The notes beneath the pieces are model-generated. The model worked only from the letters and a program-made list of their open reading frames with translations, did not search any database and was not told the DNA's origin. From NCBI GenBank assembly GCA_016198635.1, contig JACQIF010000018.1, positions 1 through 7,593 on the forward strand: DNA of 7,593 nt. The letters are read 5' to 3'. Each line of letters starts with the position of its first letter. Positions within the stretch are counted from its first letter, which is position 1. The stretch comes from Candidatus Aenigmatarchaeota archaeon. GTDB taxonomy: Archaea; Aenigmatarchaeota; Aenigmatarchaeia; PWEA01; JACQIF01. Shown here in pieces: positions 1-5,240 of this stretch. A program made the position numbers and the translations under genes.

Positions 1-794
1 CCTGAATCGTCTTCCCCGATGCCTATCAGGGCGACTCCGCCAGAGTGCATTATGGCCTTGACGTCAGCATAGTCCAAGTTTACCAGCGATGGTTGCGTTA
101 TGGTCTCGGTCAGTCCCTTTATCATGGTCGATACGAGCTCGTCTGCGACTGCAAACGCCTGCTTTACCGGCAGGTCGCCTGCATACTGCAACAGCTTCTG
201 GTTCTCTATAACGATTACTGTGTCAGCCGCTGTGCGCAGTCTTGAGAGACCGTCTTCGGCCTTGTTCAGGCGGGTGCCTTCCATCTTGAATGGCATCGTT
301 ACAGTCGCTATTACGATGGCCCCGAGGCTCTTTGCGATCTCCGCAACGACTGGCGCCGAGCCTGTCCCTGTGCCGCCTCCTAGGCCTGCTGTGATGAAGA
401 CCATGTCTACGCCCTCAAGAACGTCCTTTAGTTCACGCCGGCTCTCTTCAGCGGCCTTCTTGCCGACTTCCGGGTATCCTCCTGCGCCCAGCCCTCTCGT
501 AAGCTCCTTGCCTATCAAAATCTTCTTATGAGACTTAATCGAAGCTAGGTGACGAGCGTCCGTGTTTATGGCTATCGTAGACGCGCCATCGATGCCCATC
601 TCAGTCAGCGTGTTTATCGTGTTCGAACCGCCGCCACCGCAGCCTACGACCACGATGCGCGCCTGGTGCATCTCGAGGCCGAACTCGTCGTTTATCTTCT
701 GGGCGTCGACGCCTGTTGGGGCGCCTGCCAGAGTCGCCTGTTTCTGGGTGCTTCCGAATGTCTTTTCAAAAGCGTTCTGTATTATTGAATCCAT
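1..794 (-). CDS. ftsZ: Cell-division GTPase FtsZ, archaeal type (partial, C-terminus beyond window)
   Basis: Tubulin-like GTPase that polymerises at mid-cell to form the division ring. The 264 complete codons visible here start at ATG 794. After a roughly 45-residue N-terminal extension typical of archaeal FtsZ come the nucleotide-binding loop VGCGGGGSN (about 50-58), NTDARHL (77-83), the tubulin/FtsZ signature [10 protein letters not shown] (139-148) and the catalytic T7 loop NLDYAD (239-244), which completes the GTPase site of the adjacent subunit. The remaining C-terminal domain and tail, about 100 residues in family members, lie off the window. The start is fixed by a GGAGG 10 bases upstream. 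Archaea often carry FtsZ1 and FtsZ2. Parts here recall each (the ITQPSL-NLDYAD stretch resembles FtsZ2, the IGIGE-DDS end resembles FtsZ1), so I do not assign the subtype. No other division gene is in the window. The family call is secure. Confidence 0.97.
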   Translation of the reverse strand, partial: MDSIIQNAFEKTFGSTQKQATLAGAPTGVDAQKINDEFGLEMHQARIVVVGCGGGGSNTINTLTEMGIDGASTIAINTDARHLASIKSHKKILIGKELTRGLGAGGYPEVGKKAAEESRRELKDVLEGVDMVFITAGLGGGTGTGSAPVVAEIAKSLGAIVIATVTMPFKMEGTRLNKAEDGLSRLRTAADTVIVIENQKLLQYAGDLPVKQAFAVADELVSTMIKGLTETITQPSLVNLDYADVKAIMHSGGVALIGIGEDDS

Positions 795-804
795 TTCTAT
801 CCAT

Positions 805-809
805 CCTCC
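805..809 (-). promoter_or_regulatory. Shine-Dalgarno site of ftsZ
   Basis: The minus strand reads GGAGG ten bases before ATG 794, and no other in-frame start lies nearby. It is the only convincing Shine-Dalgarno sequence directly before a gene in the window; the other starts look leaderless, short-leadered or overlap-coupled. ftsZ mRNA therefore has a real 5' leader. Confidence 0.8.
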
Positions 810-868
810 ATTTTCTATTTCCGGTGAGCGTGAATTTTCACGTCCCCTCCCTTGACGTATAGACTGTA

Positions 869-883
869 AAATATACTTTCGAG
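869..883 (-). promoter_or_regulatory. Probable ftsZ promoter (BRE/TATA)
   Basis: On the minus strand a purine-rich BRE-like TCGAA (near 879-883) precedes AGTATATTT (869-877). Initiation about 25 bases further would fall near 847 and give a leader of about 50 bases carrying the Shine-Dalgarno site. The alternative TATA-like CTTAAAAAG (893-901) would start transcription near 870. A third, TTTATAAA at 1119-1126, is palindromic and could work on either strand. I cannot rank them with certainty from sequence. Confidence 0.5.
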
Positions 884-1017
884 TGTCGAAACGCTTTTTA
901 AGTACAGTCCACAGACTATCCTCTAGAATGAGTTGCCTAAACTCTTCTGAACACTTAACTCGGAATGCCCATTTCGAGTATACCAACCGTCGTTCGTGTT
1001 TACGTGAAGTTTCACGT

Positions 1018-1061
1018 GAACCTTTTGCCCGAAAGGTTCGCTCATTTCGCCACCCGGCGAA
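1018..1061. repeat. Two adjacent hairpin-forming inverted repeats
   Basis: GAACCTTT (1018-1025) and AAAGGTTC (1032-1039) form a perfect 8-bp stem with a 6-base loop. TTCGCC (1046-1051) and GGCGAA (1056-1061) form a perfect 6-bp stem with loop ACCC. Both would fold on either strand. In the leftward direction they lie between the regulator gene and ftsZ, so they may be a 3'-end structure of the regulator mRNA or part of a long ftsZ leader. A small RNA is possible, but no dedicated promoter or conserved RNA motif is recognised. Confidence 0.45.
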
Positions 1062-1167
1062 TTGAATGTGAAACTGTTTCTACCGCACAGTTAGTGTTTT
1101 TACTAGTTGTGAAGACCATTTATAAACATTTGTATATTGCAGAATATAGATTATTTTTTGCGTCGGC

Positions 1168-1172
1168 AAAAA
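1168..1172 (-). terminator. Possible T-run terminator of the TrmB-like gene
   Basis: Seventeen bases past the stop codon the minus strand reads CTTTTTG (T5). Archaeal RNA polymerase commonly terminates at short U-runs without a required hairpin. Weak evidence, based on position and composition only. Confidence 0.3.
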
Positions 1173-1188
1173 GTGAAACCGTGAACGT

Positions 1189-1812
1189 TCACATGTGACG
1201 CGGGCTTGCCTTGCAGTACGCGGGATTTCTTATCCACAGCGCCTCTTTTTTCGTTGCAAACACAAGAAGTTCCCGGTCGTCTATGTTTATTACGTTCAAC
1301 GCAGTCTCGCTGGGCTTTGCGTCTACAGACACGCCGCGCTCCGCAGTGCGCTTAAGCTCTTCCCTGATGCCACGGTGGCGCTCAGTGGCGTACTGGAAGA
1401 GTACGCCCGTTTTGGCCTTGCAGAGAAGGGAGTTGACCAGCGCGTCCACCGAATCCTGGCCTTGAACGATCCAGATATTTTTGTCCTGTTCTGCAGACTG
1501 CTGCCTGGCGAGCTTGGACACCAGATGCGCCTTTGCTTCATCCATTAATGACTTTTGCGTTTCCACAAAGGTCTCCAACACCAATTGGGGATCGAAAGCT
1601 TTGTACATCCGCGGCCGTGAGTCCGGGTTAAACAGCACAAACCCTTTCTTGTAGAGGCGGTTCAGTACCTCATAGACCTTTGAAAGGGGGACGCCAGAGT
1701 TGTGTGAGATCCAAGGTCCTGTGGCTTCGGGAGCCCGCAGCAGCGCGGCGTACGTACGGGCCTCGTATTCAGAGAGCCCAAGGACGCTGAACTTCTCCAC
1801 AAGAGCTTCCAT
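1189..1812 (-). CDS. TrmB-family transcriptional regulator, short form
   Basis: Predicted DNA-binding regulator of 207 aa. Residues 1-74 are a typical TrmB winged helix: LGLSEYEARTYAALL (11-25), a helix-turn-helix with SGVPLSKVYEVLNRLYKKG (39-57), then the wing and the PRMYKAFDP junction. A charged, probably coiled-coil helix follows (about 78-108). Residues 112-207 resemble half of a phospholipase-D-like sensor domain (WIVQGQDSVDALVNSLL, then RGVSVDA). Sugar-binding TrmB proteins such as TrmB and TrmBL1 of Thermococcales are longer, about 340 aa, and this protein lacks their extra C-terminal effector domain, so its ligand cannot be predicted. It is divergent from the operon at 1998, with inverted repeats between them, which suggests it controls that operon and perhaps itself. 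ATG 1812 is chosen for its match to the family N-terminus and the TATA box 24 bases upstream. Confidence 0.87.
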   Translation of the reverse strand: MEALVEKFSVLGLSEYEARTYAALLRAPEATGPWISHNSGVPLSKVYEVLNRLYKKGFVLFNPDSRPRMYKAFDPQLVLETFVETQKSLMDEAKAHLVSKLARQQSAEQDKNIWIVQGQDSVDALVNSLLCKAKTGVLFQYATERHRGIREELKRTAERGVSVDAKPSETALNVINIDDRELLVFATKKEALWIRNPAYCKASPRHM

Positions 1813-1831
1813 ACCACGGATTGGAGGCTGC

Positions 1832-1841
1832 TGATATTTGA
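1832..1841 (-). promoter_or_regulatory. TATA-like promoter of the TrmB-like gene
   Basis: The minus strand reads TCAAATATCA, centred 24-25 bases before ATG 1812, with no Shine-Dalgarno sequence between. This fits a leaderless transcript. A second AT-rich element at 1851-1860 (CATATCTCTA) would instead give a leader of roughly 18 bases. Confidence 0.5.
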
Positions 1842-1880
1842 CTGGTAGGGTAGAGATATGCCCGAAAGGCGGCGATTATG

Positions 1881-1919
1881 CCCTGAACTGCCATGCCATT
1901 CGCACCCGTTCGTTCAGGG
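1881..1919. repeat. Inverted repeat CCCTGAAC...GTTCAGGG (operator candidate)
   Basis: Perfect 8-base arms at 1881-1888 and 1912-1919 with a 23-base spacer, between the TATA boxes of the divergent genes. The right arm shares GTTCAGG with 1932-1938, exactly 20 bases away, or about two helical turns. This places half-sites on one face of the DNA, as expected for cooperative dimers. Confidence 0.55.
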
Positions 1920-1932
1920 GATTCATATTCAG

Positions 1933-1949
1933 TTCAGGACAATCCTGAA
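1933..1949. repeat. Inverted repeat TTCAGGA-CAA-TCCTGAA (operator candidate)
   Basis: Perfect 7-base arms with a 3-base spacer, the most compact dyad in the divergent region. It ends inside the BRE-like sequence of the rightward promoter, so occupancy would compete with TFB/TBP. It shares the CCTGAA core with the flanking repeats. Confidence 0.6.
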
Positions 1950-1970
1950 ACGTATATTAAATAGTTTCAG
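1945..1970. repeat. Inverted repeat CTGAAAC...GTTTCAG enclosing the TATA box
   Basis: Perfect 7-base arms at 1945-1951 and 1964-1970 flank a 12-base spacer that is essentially the TATA box (1953-1961). A protein bound to both arms would sit across the TBP site, the classic geometry of an archaeal repressor. The left arm overlaps the 1933-1949 dyad. Confidence 0.6.
1947..1961 (+). promoter_or_regulatory. BRE/TATA promoter of the rightward operon
   Basis: Purine-rich GAAACG (1947-1952, BRE-like) runs directly into TATATTAAA (1953-1961). Initiation about 25-27 bases downstream, near 1983, leaves a leader of roughly 15 bases before TTG 1998. That leader contains AAGGGA (1987-1992), a weak Shine-Dalgarno-like match. 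Confidence 0.65.
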
Positions 1971-1997
1971 TACAACAATCCAACTCAAGGGACCTGC

Positions 1998-3578
1998 TTG
2001 AAGGAAAAAAGGTCGCACGACGTGCTGCTCGCCTTCAAAGACAGGGCTGAAGAGGTATCGACATCGGACATAGCGGCCATCGTATACCATGAAGAGTTTG
2101 GCATGTTAGGAAAGATTCTGGGAAGCGTCCACTCGCCTCCGCCGGAGATCCGGAAAGCCAAGAGTGCGAAAGCCGTCCTGCACCGCCGCGTCCTCTACCA
2201 CCTGAACCGTTTGATGGAGCACGGCCTAGTACGCCTGACGCGCACTGACTCAAACGGCGAAAAGTACTATACGCTTGGGCTCAACGGAAACGAGGAGCTG
2301 GTCTTCGAAGACTACAGGAAGCGCACGCTCGTCCTGACGAAACCACGCGTTCCTTCCCTGCCTACGGAAGCGTACGAAGAGAAGCACGTGCTTGTAAAGT
2401 TCTCGGGTGAAACGTGGCTCGAGACGGCGAATGCGCTACTCCTCGATATGCAGGACCTCCCGTCAATGTTCCGGGCTATAGGGCCTTTGTACAGCGAAAT
2501 CAACGACGTAATAGGCATATCAAACTTCGCCATGCATGCCAACAGCGCGCATGACGCGGCGGAGTTCTTGAAACGGACAGGCAGTGACGCAAAAGACTTC
2601 GGCAAACGCATCAACCTGCTAGTGGATGTCGCAGAGCTGGATAAGGACGGAAAACAGCGCATCTTGCAGATGCTAAAGCACTGCGCAGCGTCAGAGCAAC
2701 CGGTAAGCTTTGTCCTTGAAATGTCGTCAAAGGACGTGCAAACCAACTTCAATTTTCTCCAGCAGGCGTTCGCCTCCTACGAAGGCAGGAAACTGTACTT
2801 CAAGAACAAGGACATCACGTCCGTCCCGTACCTCACAGGGAAAGCAGGCCCGTATACGTTCGACGCGACGGAGATGAAGCGCACCGAAGGGTCGCCTGTG
2901 CTGCTGGCGTCACAGATGACCCTGATGGTGGATGTGAAGAAGTTCTGCGAGACATTCTCGTTCTCATTTGAGGCGTTCGATGACCTGATACAGAGGACGT
3001 TGAAATCCCTGTTTTACGGAAACGCCATGCAAAGGAGGCATGCGGGCGTGCGTTTCAAAAACACGATGGCCCTCGGCGGTACGCTGTCGCCATTCGTCAT
3101 GGCCAGGGATTACATCCGCTTCTGGAACTACGACTTCCTGCGCCTTACGTATGACGCCAAGATGATGGAAAATGTCTTCCGCCTGATCCGCAAACGGGCC
3201 AAGGAGTTCTGCACGGCACAGGAGAGCATCTACGCATCGTGCGGCATGCCTGCACGGTTCCGTTCTGTCTTTTCGATGGCCCACGCTTCCCTGTCAAGCG
3301 ACTACTTCACCACTGCGCTGGATCGCAGCAGGCTCGAAGTGTCTGCATTGAAGGATTTCTACGACCAGGGCTTCCGCGAAAACATGCGCTCGAAAGAGCT
3401 GCTAACAGATATGTTTGACGGCGGCTTCCAGCTCACCGTGCACAAGAAAGGCCCGTACAACACAGAGGACGCTGTCCGCGAAGTGAACATGATGCTCAAC
3501 ACATACAAGATACCGTTCTTTGCGTATGCGGCTGACGCGCCAAAGGGCACTCTGAAAAACCTGAAAAGTTTTGCGTGA
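1998..3578 (+). CDS. Winged-helix protein of unknown function, 526 aa
   Basis: I do not recognise the family. Residues about 5-95 look like a winged helix-turn-helix: SDIAAIVYHEEFG, then a long recognition-type helix AVLHRRVLYHLNRLMEHGLV (59-78) and a wing ending EKYYTLGLNG (88-97). The remaining 430 residues show no catalytic signature I know. They appear mixed alpha/beta (RINLLVDVAEL at 204-214, PVSFVLEM at 235-242), then a strongly basic-aromatic stretch (LFYGNAMQRRHAG at 338-350; RDYIRFWNYDFLRL at 370-383), with only four cysteines (229, 317, 405, 415). No signal peptide or membrane segment is seen, so it is probably cytoplasmic. The start is TTG: an in-frame TAG lies at 1962-1964, no ATG or GTG lies between, and the promoter geometry fits. 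Its stop overlaps the GTG of the next gene by 4 bases, indicating coupled translation. It may be an autoregulator or a nucleic-acid-binding partner of the TS-like protein. Confidence 0.85.
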   Translation: MKEKRSHDVLLAFKDRAEEVSTSDIAAIVYHEEFGMLGKILGSVHSPPPEIRKAKSAKAVLHRRVLYHLNRLMEHGLVRLTRTDSNGEKYYTLGLNGNEELVFEDYRKRTLVLTKPRVPSLPTEAYEEKHVLVKFSGETWLETANALLLDMQDLPSMFRAIGPLYSEINDVIGISNFAMHANSAHDAAEFLKRTGSDAKDFGKRINLLVDVAELDKDGKQRILQMLKHCAASEQPVSFVLEMSSKDVQTNFNFLQQAFASYEGRKLYFKNKDITSVPYLTGKAGPYTFDATEMKRTEGSPVLLASQMTLMVDVKKFCETFSFSFEAFDDLIQRTLKSLFYGNAMQRRHAGVRFKNTMALGGTLSPFVMARDYIRFWNYDFLRLTYDAKMMENVFRLIRKRAKEFCTAQESIYASCGMPARFRSVFSMAHASLSSDYFTTALDRSRLEVSALKDFYDQGFRENMRSKELLTDMFDGGFQLTVHKKGPYNTEDAVREVNMMLNTYKIPFFAYAADAPKGTLKNLKSFA

Positions 3579-4237
3579 TATGTATGGAGATAGTTGCGGA
3601 TGACGCGCTAACGGCATGGAAAGAACTGCTGCACCACGTCGTGCAGAAAGGCGCGCGAATACATTACAGGGAGCAGAATGCGGTCGAATGTTTGAACGTC
3701 CTGACGACAGTCAAGAATCCTTCCAAGAGGCCGGAAGAGCCCATAGCATCATTGAACTCGCTCGGACGGTGGCTGTACCCATCAATCGAAGAGATATCGG
3801 ACTGCCTTCTGTCTGCCGCGAACGCGGACTACATATACACATACGGCCAGCGGCTTTTCATGAACGACAAGACAAACCAGGTCGATGGCTTCATTATCCC
3901 GCTGCTCAAGGAAAATTCGATGAGCGGAAGGGCGGTCGTTGCGACATGGGACATACGAAAAGACTCCGTGAAGAACGCAAGCGAGGTTCCTGGCATAGTT
4001 TCCATGGATTTCAAGCTGCGCGGCGGCGCCTTGCACGTCACCTCAATAATCAGGAACAATGATGTATTCTTCGGCTGGCCCGCGAACTTCTACCAGACGC
4101 ATACAATCCAAAGGTATGTGGCCAACAGGCTTGGCGTCCCTGTAGGAACCCTGACAACGCTCTCATGCAGTGCCCACGTATACGAGGACTCGCTGCAGTA
4201 CGCGAAGAAGATACTGGGCCGGCGCCTACGAGCCTAG
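3575..4237 (+). CDS. Thymidylate synthase-fold protein lacking the catalytic cysteine
   Basis: Resembles archaeal ThyA-type thymidylate synthases (dUMP to dTMP), about 220 aa, the usual archaeal length. Recognisable segments are YTYGQRLF (88-95), ENSMSGRAVVATWD (113-126), VPGIVSMDFKLRGG (138-151), RNNDVFFGWPANFY (160-173) and LSCSAHVYED (196-205). Retained positions (E. coli numbering) are R166 (R160), D169 (D163), N177 (N171), H207 (H201) and Y209 (Y203). Lost are nucleophile C146, replaced by G140 (codon GGC at 3992-3994), the first of the paired arginines R126 (G118), and S167 (N161). Classical methylation of dUMP is therefore unlikely. It may be a nucleotide-binding pseudoenzyme or have a different reaction. 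GTG 3575 overlaps the upstream stop as GTGA; ATG 3584 is the alternative. It shares the operon and promoter of the winged-helix gene. The fold call is by motif recognition only. Confidence 0.75.
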   Translation: MICMEIVADDALTAWKELLHHVVQKGARIHYREQNAVECLNVLTTVKNPSKRPEEPIASLNSLGRWLYPSIEEISDCLLSAANADYIYTYGQRLFMNDKTNQVDGFIIPLLKENSMSGRAVVATWDIRKDSVKNASEVPGIVSMDFKLRGGALHVTSIIRNNDVFFGWPANFYQTHTIQRYVANRLGVPVGTLTTLSCSAHVYEDSLQYAKKILGRRLRA

Positions 4238-5209
4238 CTCCTTCTTGAAGCGCTCTATCACATGCACGGGTTCTGGATCCACGCCGTAACGCAACGCCAG
4301 CTCGTACGATGCCCAATCGCCAATATGAAGCGTGTTGAAAACCCGTGAGAGTAACCCAGAACCGCGTGTATCTACGATGCAGCACTCCCCGCCAAGCTCT
4401 TCTATCATTTTCTTGGTCGCATCAAAGCGTTTTCTCACGCGCGTGGAATCCTCTCTGTCCCGTATCATCAGCGTGTAGAAATTCCCAATCTTCTTCGTGT
4501 AGCCAACCAGTTCGTTGTGGTTGAGCTCAGGCACGCGGTGCGCGAACGCGTGTACTTTCGCGTTCTCGTTAACGCGAGTCTTCCACCCATAGGAGAGGCA
4601 CGCCATGCGTTCGGACGAGTATATGAGCGGCGTTTTTCCTTCAAGGAGCGCAGCGATGCGCTTGCCTTCTTTGCGGATTGCCGGGTCCTCAAGTTCTTTC
4701 CTCAACCCGCCTAACTCTTGCTTCCCAACGATGCCGTTCTCTTCAAGCACATTGAGCATCGGAATAATCAGGTAACCAAGCGCATTCCGTGGCTGCACGC
4801 CTGCAGGGATTTTTATGTGGTCTGTGTGGTGCGCCAAGCATAGCTCTTCCAGTTTGCCGCCGGAACTGATGCCTACAACAGGACGTTTCTCCTGGATGGC
4901 CTGCTGGAGTGCGGAGAGCGTTTCTTCCGTATTGCCGGAATAAGAAACGGCGAAAACGAGCGCGTCTTTGCCCAAACGCGGCAACCCATAGTCCCGATGC
5001 ACGTAAACGTCTGCTTCCTGGGCGACAGTTCGCAGAACATCGCCAGCGAAAGCGCTGCCCCCGACACCGGCGATGAGAACGCGTTGCGCAGAGACGCGTA
5101 TGCCGCGGCCTAGCGTTTGAGCGCTCTCACACTGTTTCCCGAAGTTCTGTAACGTTTTTTCCATAGCGTCACATCGTTCCCAGGCGCTGCGCTTCAACGA
5201 CCGCGCCAA
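4226..5209 (-). CDS. Bifunctional phosphoglucose/phosphomannose isomerase (SIS-domain PGI/PMI)
   Basis: Interconverts fructose-6-phosphate with glucose-6-phosphate and mannose-6-phosphate in archaeal sugar metabolism and glycan precursor supply. At 327 aa it is slightly longer than the Pyrobaculum aerophilum enzyme (302). Two SIS subdomains are visible: the first has GVGGSAFAGD (48-57) and SYSGNTEETL (89-98), followed by QPRNALGY (139-146). NENAK supplies the catalytic Glu215 and NHNE the catalytic His231; their 16-residue spacing equals Glu203-His219 in P. aerophilum. The C-terminal helix has a lysine (322/323) near the place of Lys298. The TTG start is preferred because a TATA box lies 27 bases upstream (leaderless) and the N-terminus then matches family length. 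ATG 5164 (residue 16) is the alternative. The gene is convergent with the TS-like operon, overlapping it by 12 bases. Confidence 0.92.
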   Translation of the reverse strand: MARSLKRSAWERCDAMEKTLQNFGKQCESAQTLGRGIRVSAQRVLIAGVGGSAFAGDVLRTVAQEADVYVHRDYGLPRLGKDALVFAVSYSGNTEETLSALQQAIQEKRPVVGISSGGKLEELCLAHHTDHIKIPAGVQPRNALGYLIIPMLNVLEENGIVGKQELGGLRKELEDPAIRKEGKRIAALLEGKTPLIYSSERMACLSYGWKTRVNENAKVHAFAHRVPELNHNELVGYTKKIGNFYTLMIRDREDSTRVRKRFDATKKMIEELGGECCIVDTRGSGLLSRVFNTLHIGDWASYELALRYGVDPEPVHVIERFKKELGS

Positions 5210-5232
5210 GCTGGCGTCCCAGATAGAATGGG

Positions 5233-5240
5233 ATTTATAG
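5233..5240 (-). promoter_or_regulatory. TATA box of the PGI/PMI gene
   Basis: The minus strand reads CTATAAAT, centred 27 bases before TTG 5209 with no Shine-Dalgarno sequence between, predicting a leaderless mRNA starting at that codon. The TATA element contains the TAA stop codon (5235-5237) of the upstream orphan gene, so the promoter is embedded in that gene's end. Confidence 0.6.

Larger units (their letters stand above)
795..1188. other. 394-base non-coding region upstream of ftsZ
   Basis: I see no credible gene here. The short reading frames lack start signals and family-like content. I see no tRNA, C/D-box RNA or CRISPR repeat. The region is AT-rich around 1115-1160, where several TATA-like stretches occur, and holds a cluster of GTGAA/TTCAC half-sites, two adjacent hairpin-forming repeats at 1018-1061 and the presumed end of the regulator transcript. 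Because both flanking genes point left, this is the 3' end of the regulator transcript plus the ftsZ promoter and leader. Confidence 0.7.
829..1192. repeat. Cluster of GTGAA/TTCAC half-sites forming three dyads
   Basis: GTGAA occurs at 830, 1004, 1016, 1068, 1109, 1173 and 1181, and TTCAC at 837, 1011 and 1188. That is ten copies in 364 bases, where roughly 0.7 would be expected for a random 5-mer on both strands. They form three dyads. CGTGAA-TT-TTCACG is at 829-842. The dyad at 998-1021 has an ACGTGAA-GT-TTCACGT core and 10 of 11 arm positions paired. The perfect 12-base palindrome GTGAACGTTCAC is at 1181-1192. Dyad centres are 174 and 177 bases apart. The first sits just downstream of the predicted ftsZ start site, where a bound protein could block transcription, and the third overlaps the stop codon of the regulator gene. 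I infer a binding array for a dimeric regulator; its identity is unknown. Confidence 0.6.

Noticed and set aside
100..531. 143-codon plus-strand frame opposite ftsZ
   Set aside because: The FtsZ signature, T7 loop and Shine-Dalgarno site establish the minus-strand gene; this frame is its shadow.
883..1198. Two overlapping plus-strand reading frames (60 and 77 codons) in the gap upstream of ftsZ
   Set aside because: No Shine-Dalgarno or well-placed promoter, low-complexity basic products with no domain-like pattern, and they run through the dyads and hairpins, so the region reads better as regulatory DNA.
1181..1198. Overlapping palindromes GTGAACGTTCAC and TCACATGTGA as an intrinsic terminator of the regulator gene
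   Set aside because: They overlap the stop codon, are perfect palindromes without a loop (poor RNA hairpins) and match the GTGAA array better; the T5 run at 1168-1172 is the more likely archaeal termination signal.
3196..3290. Two cysteines (405 and 415) in the 526-aa protein as a metal site
   Set aside because: Spacing C-x9-C with no further Cys or His partners nearby; not a recognised binding pattern.
3575..4237. Annotation as a functional thyA
   Set aside because: The fold and several dUMP-site residues match, but the nucleophilic cysteine, one of the paired arginines and the RS serine are replaced, so the enzyme name would overstate the evidence.
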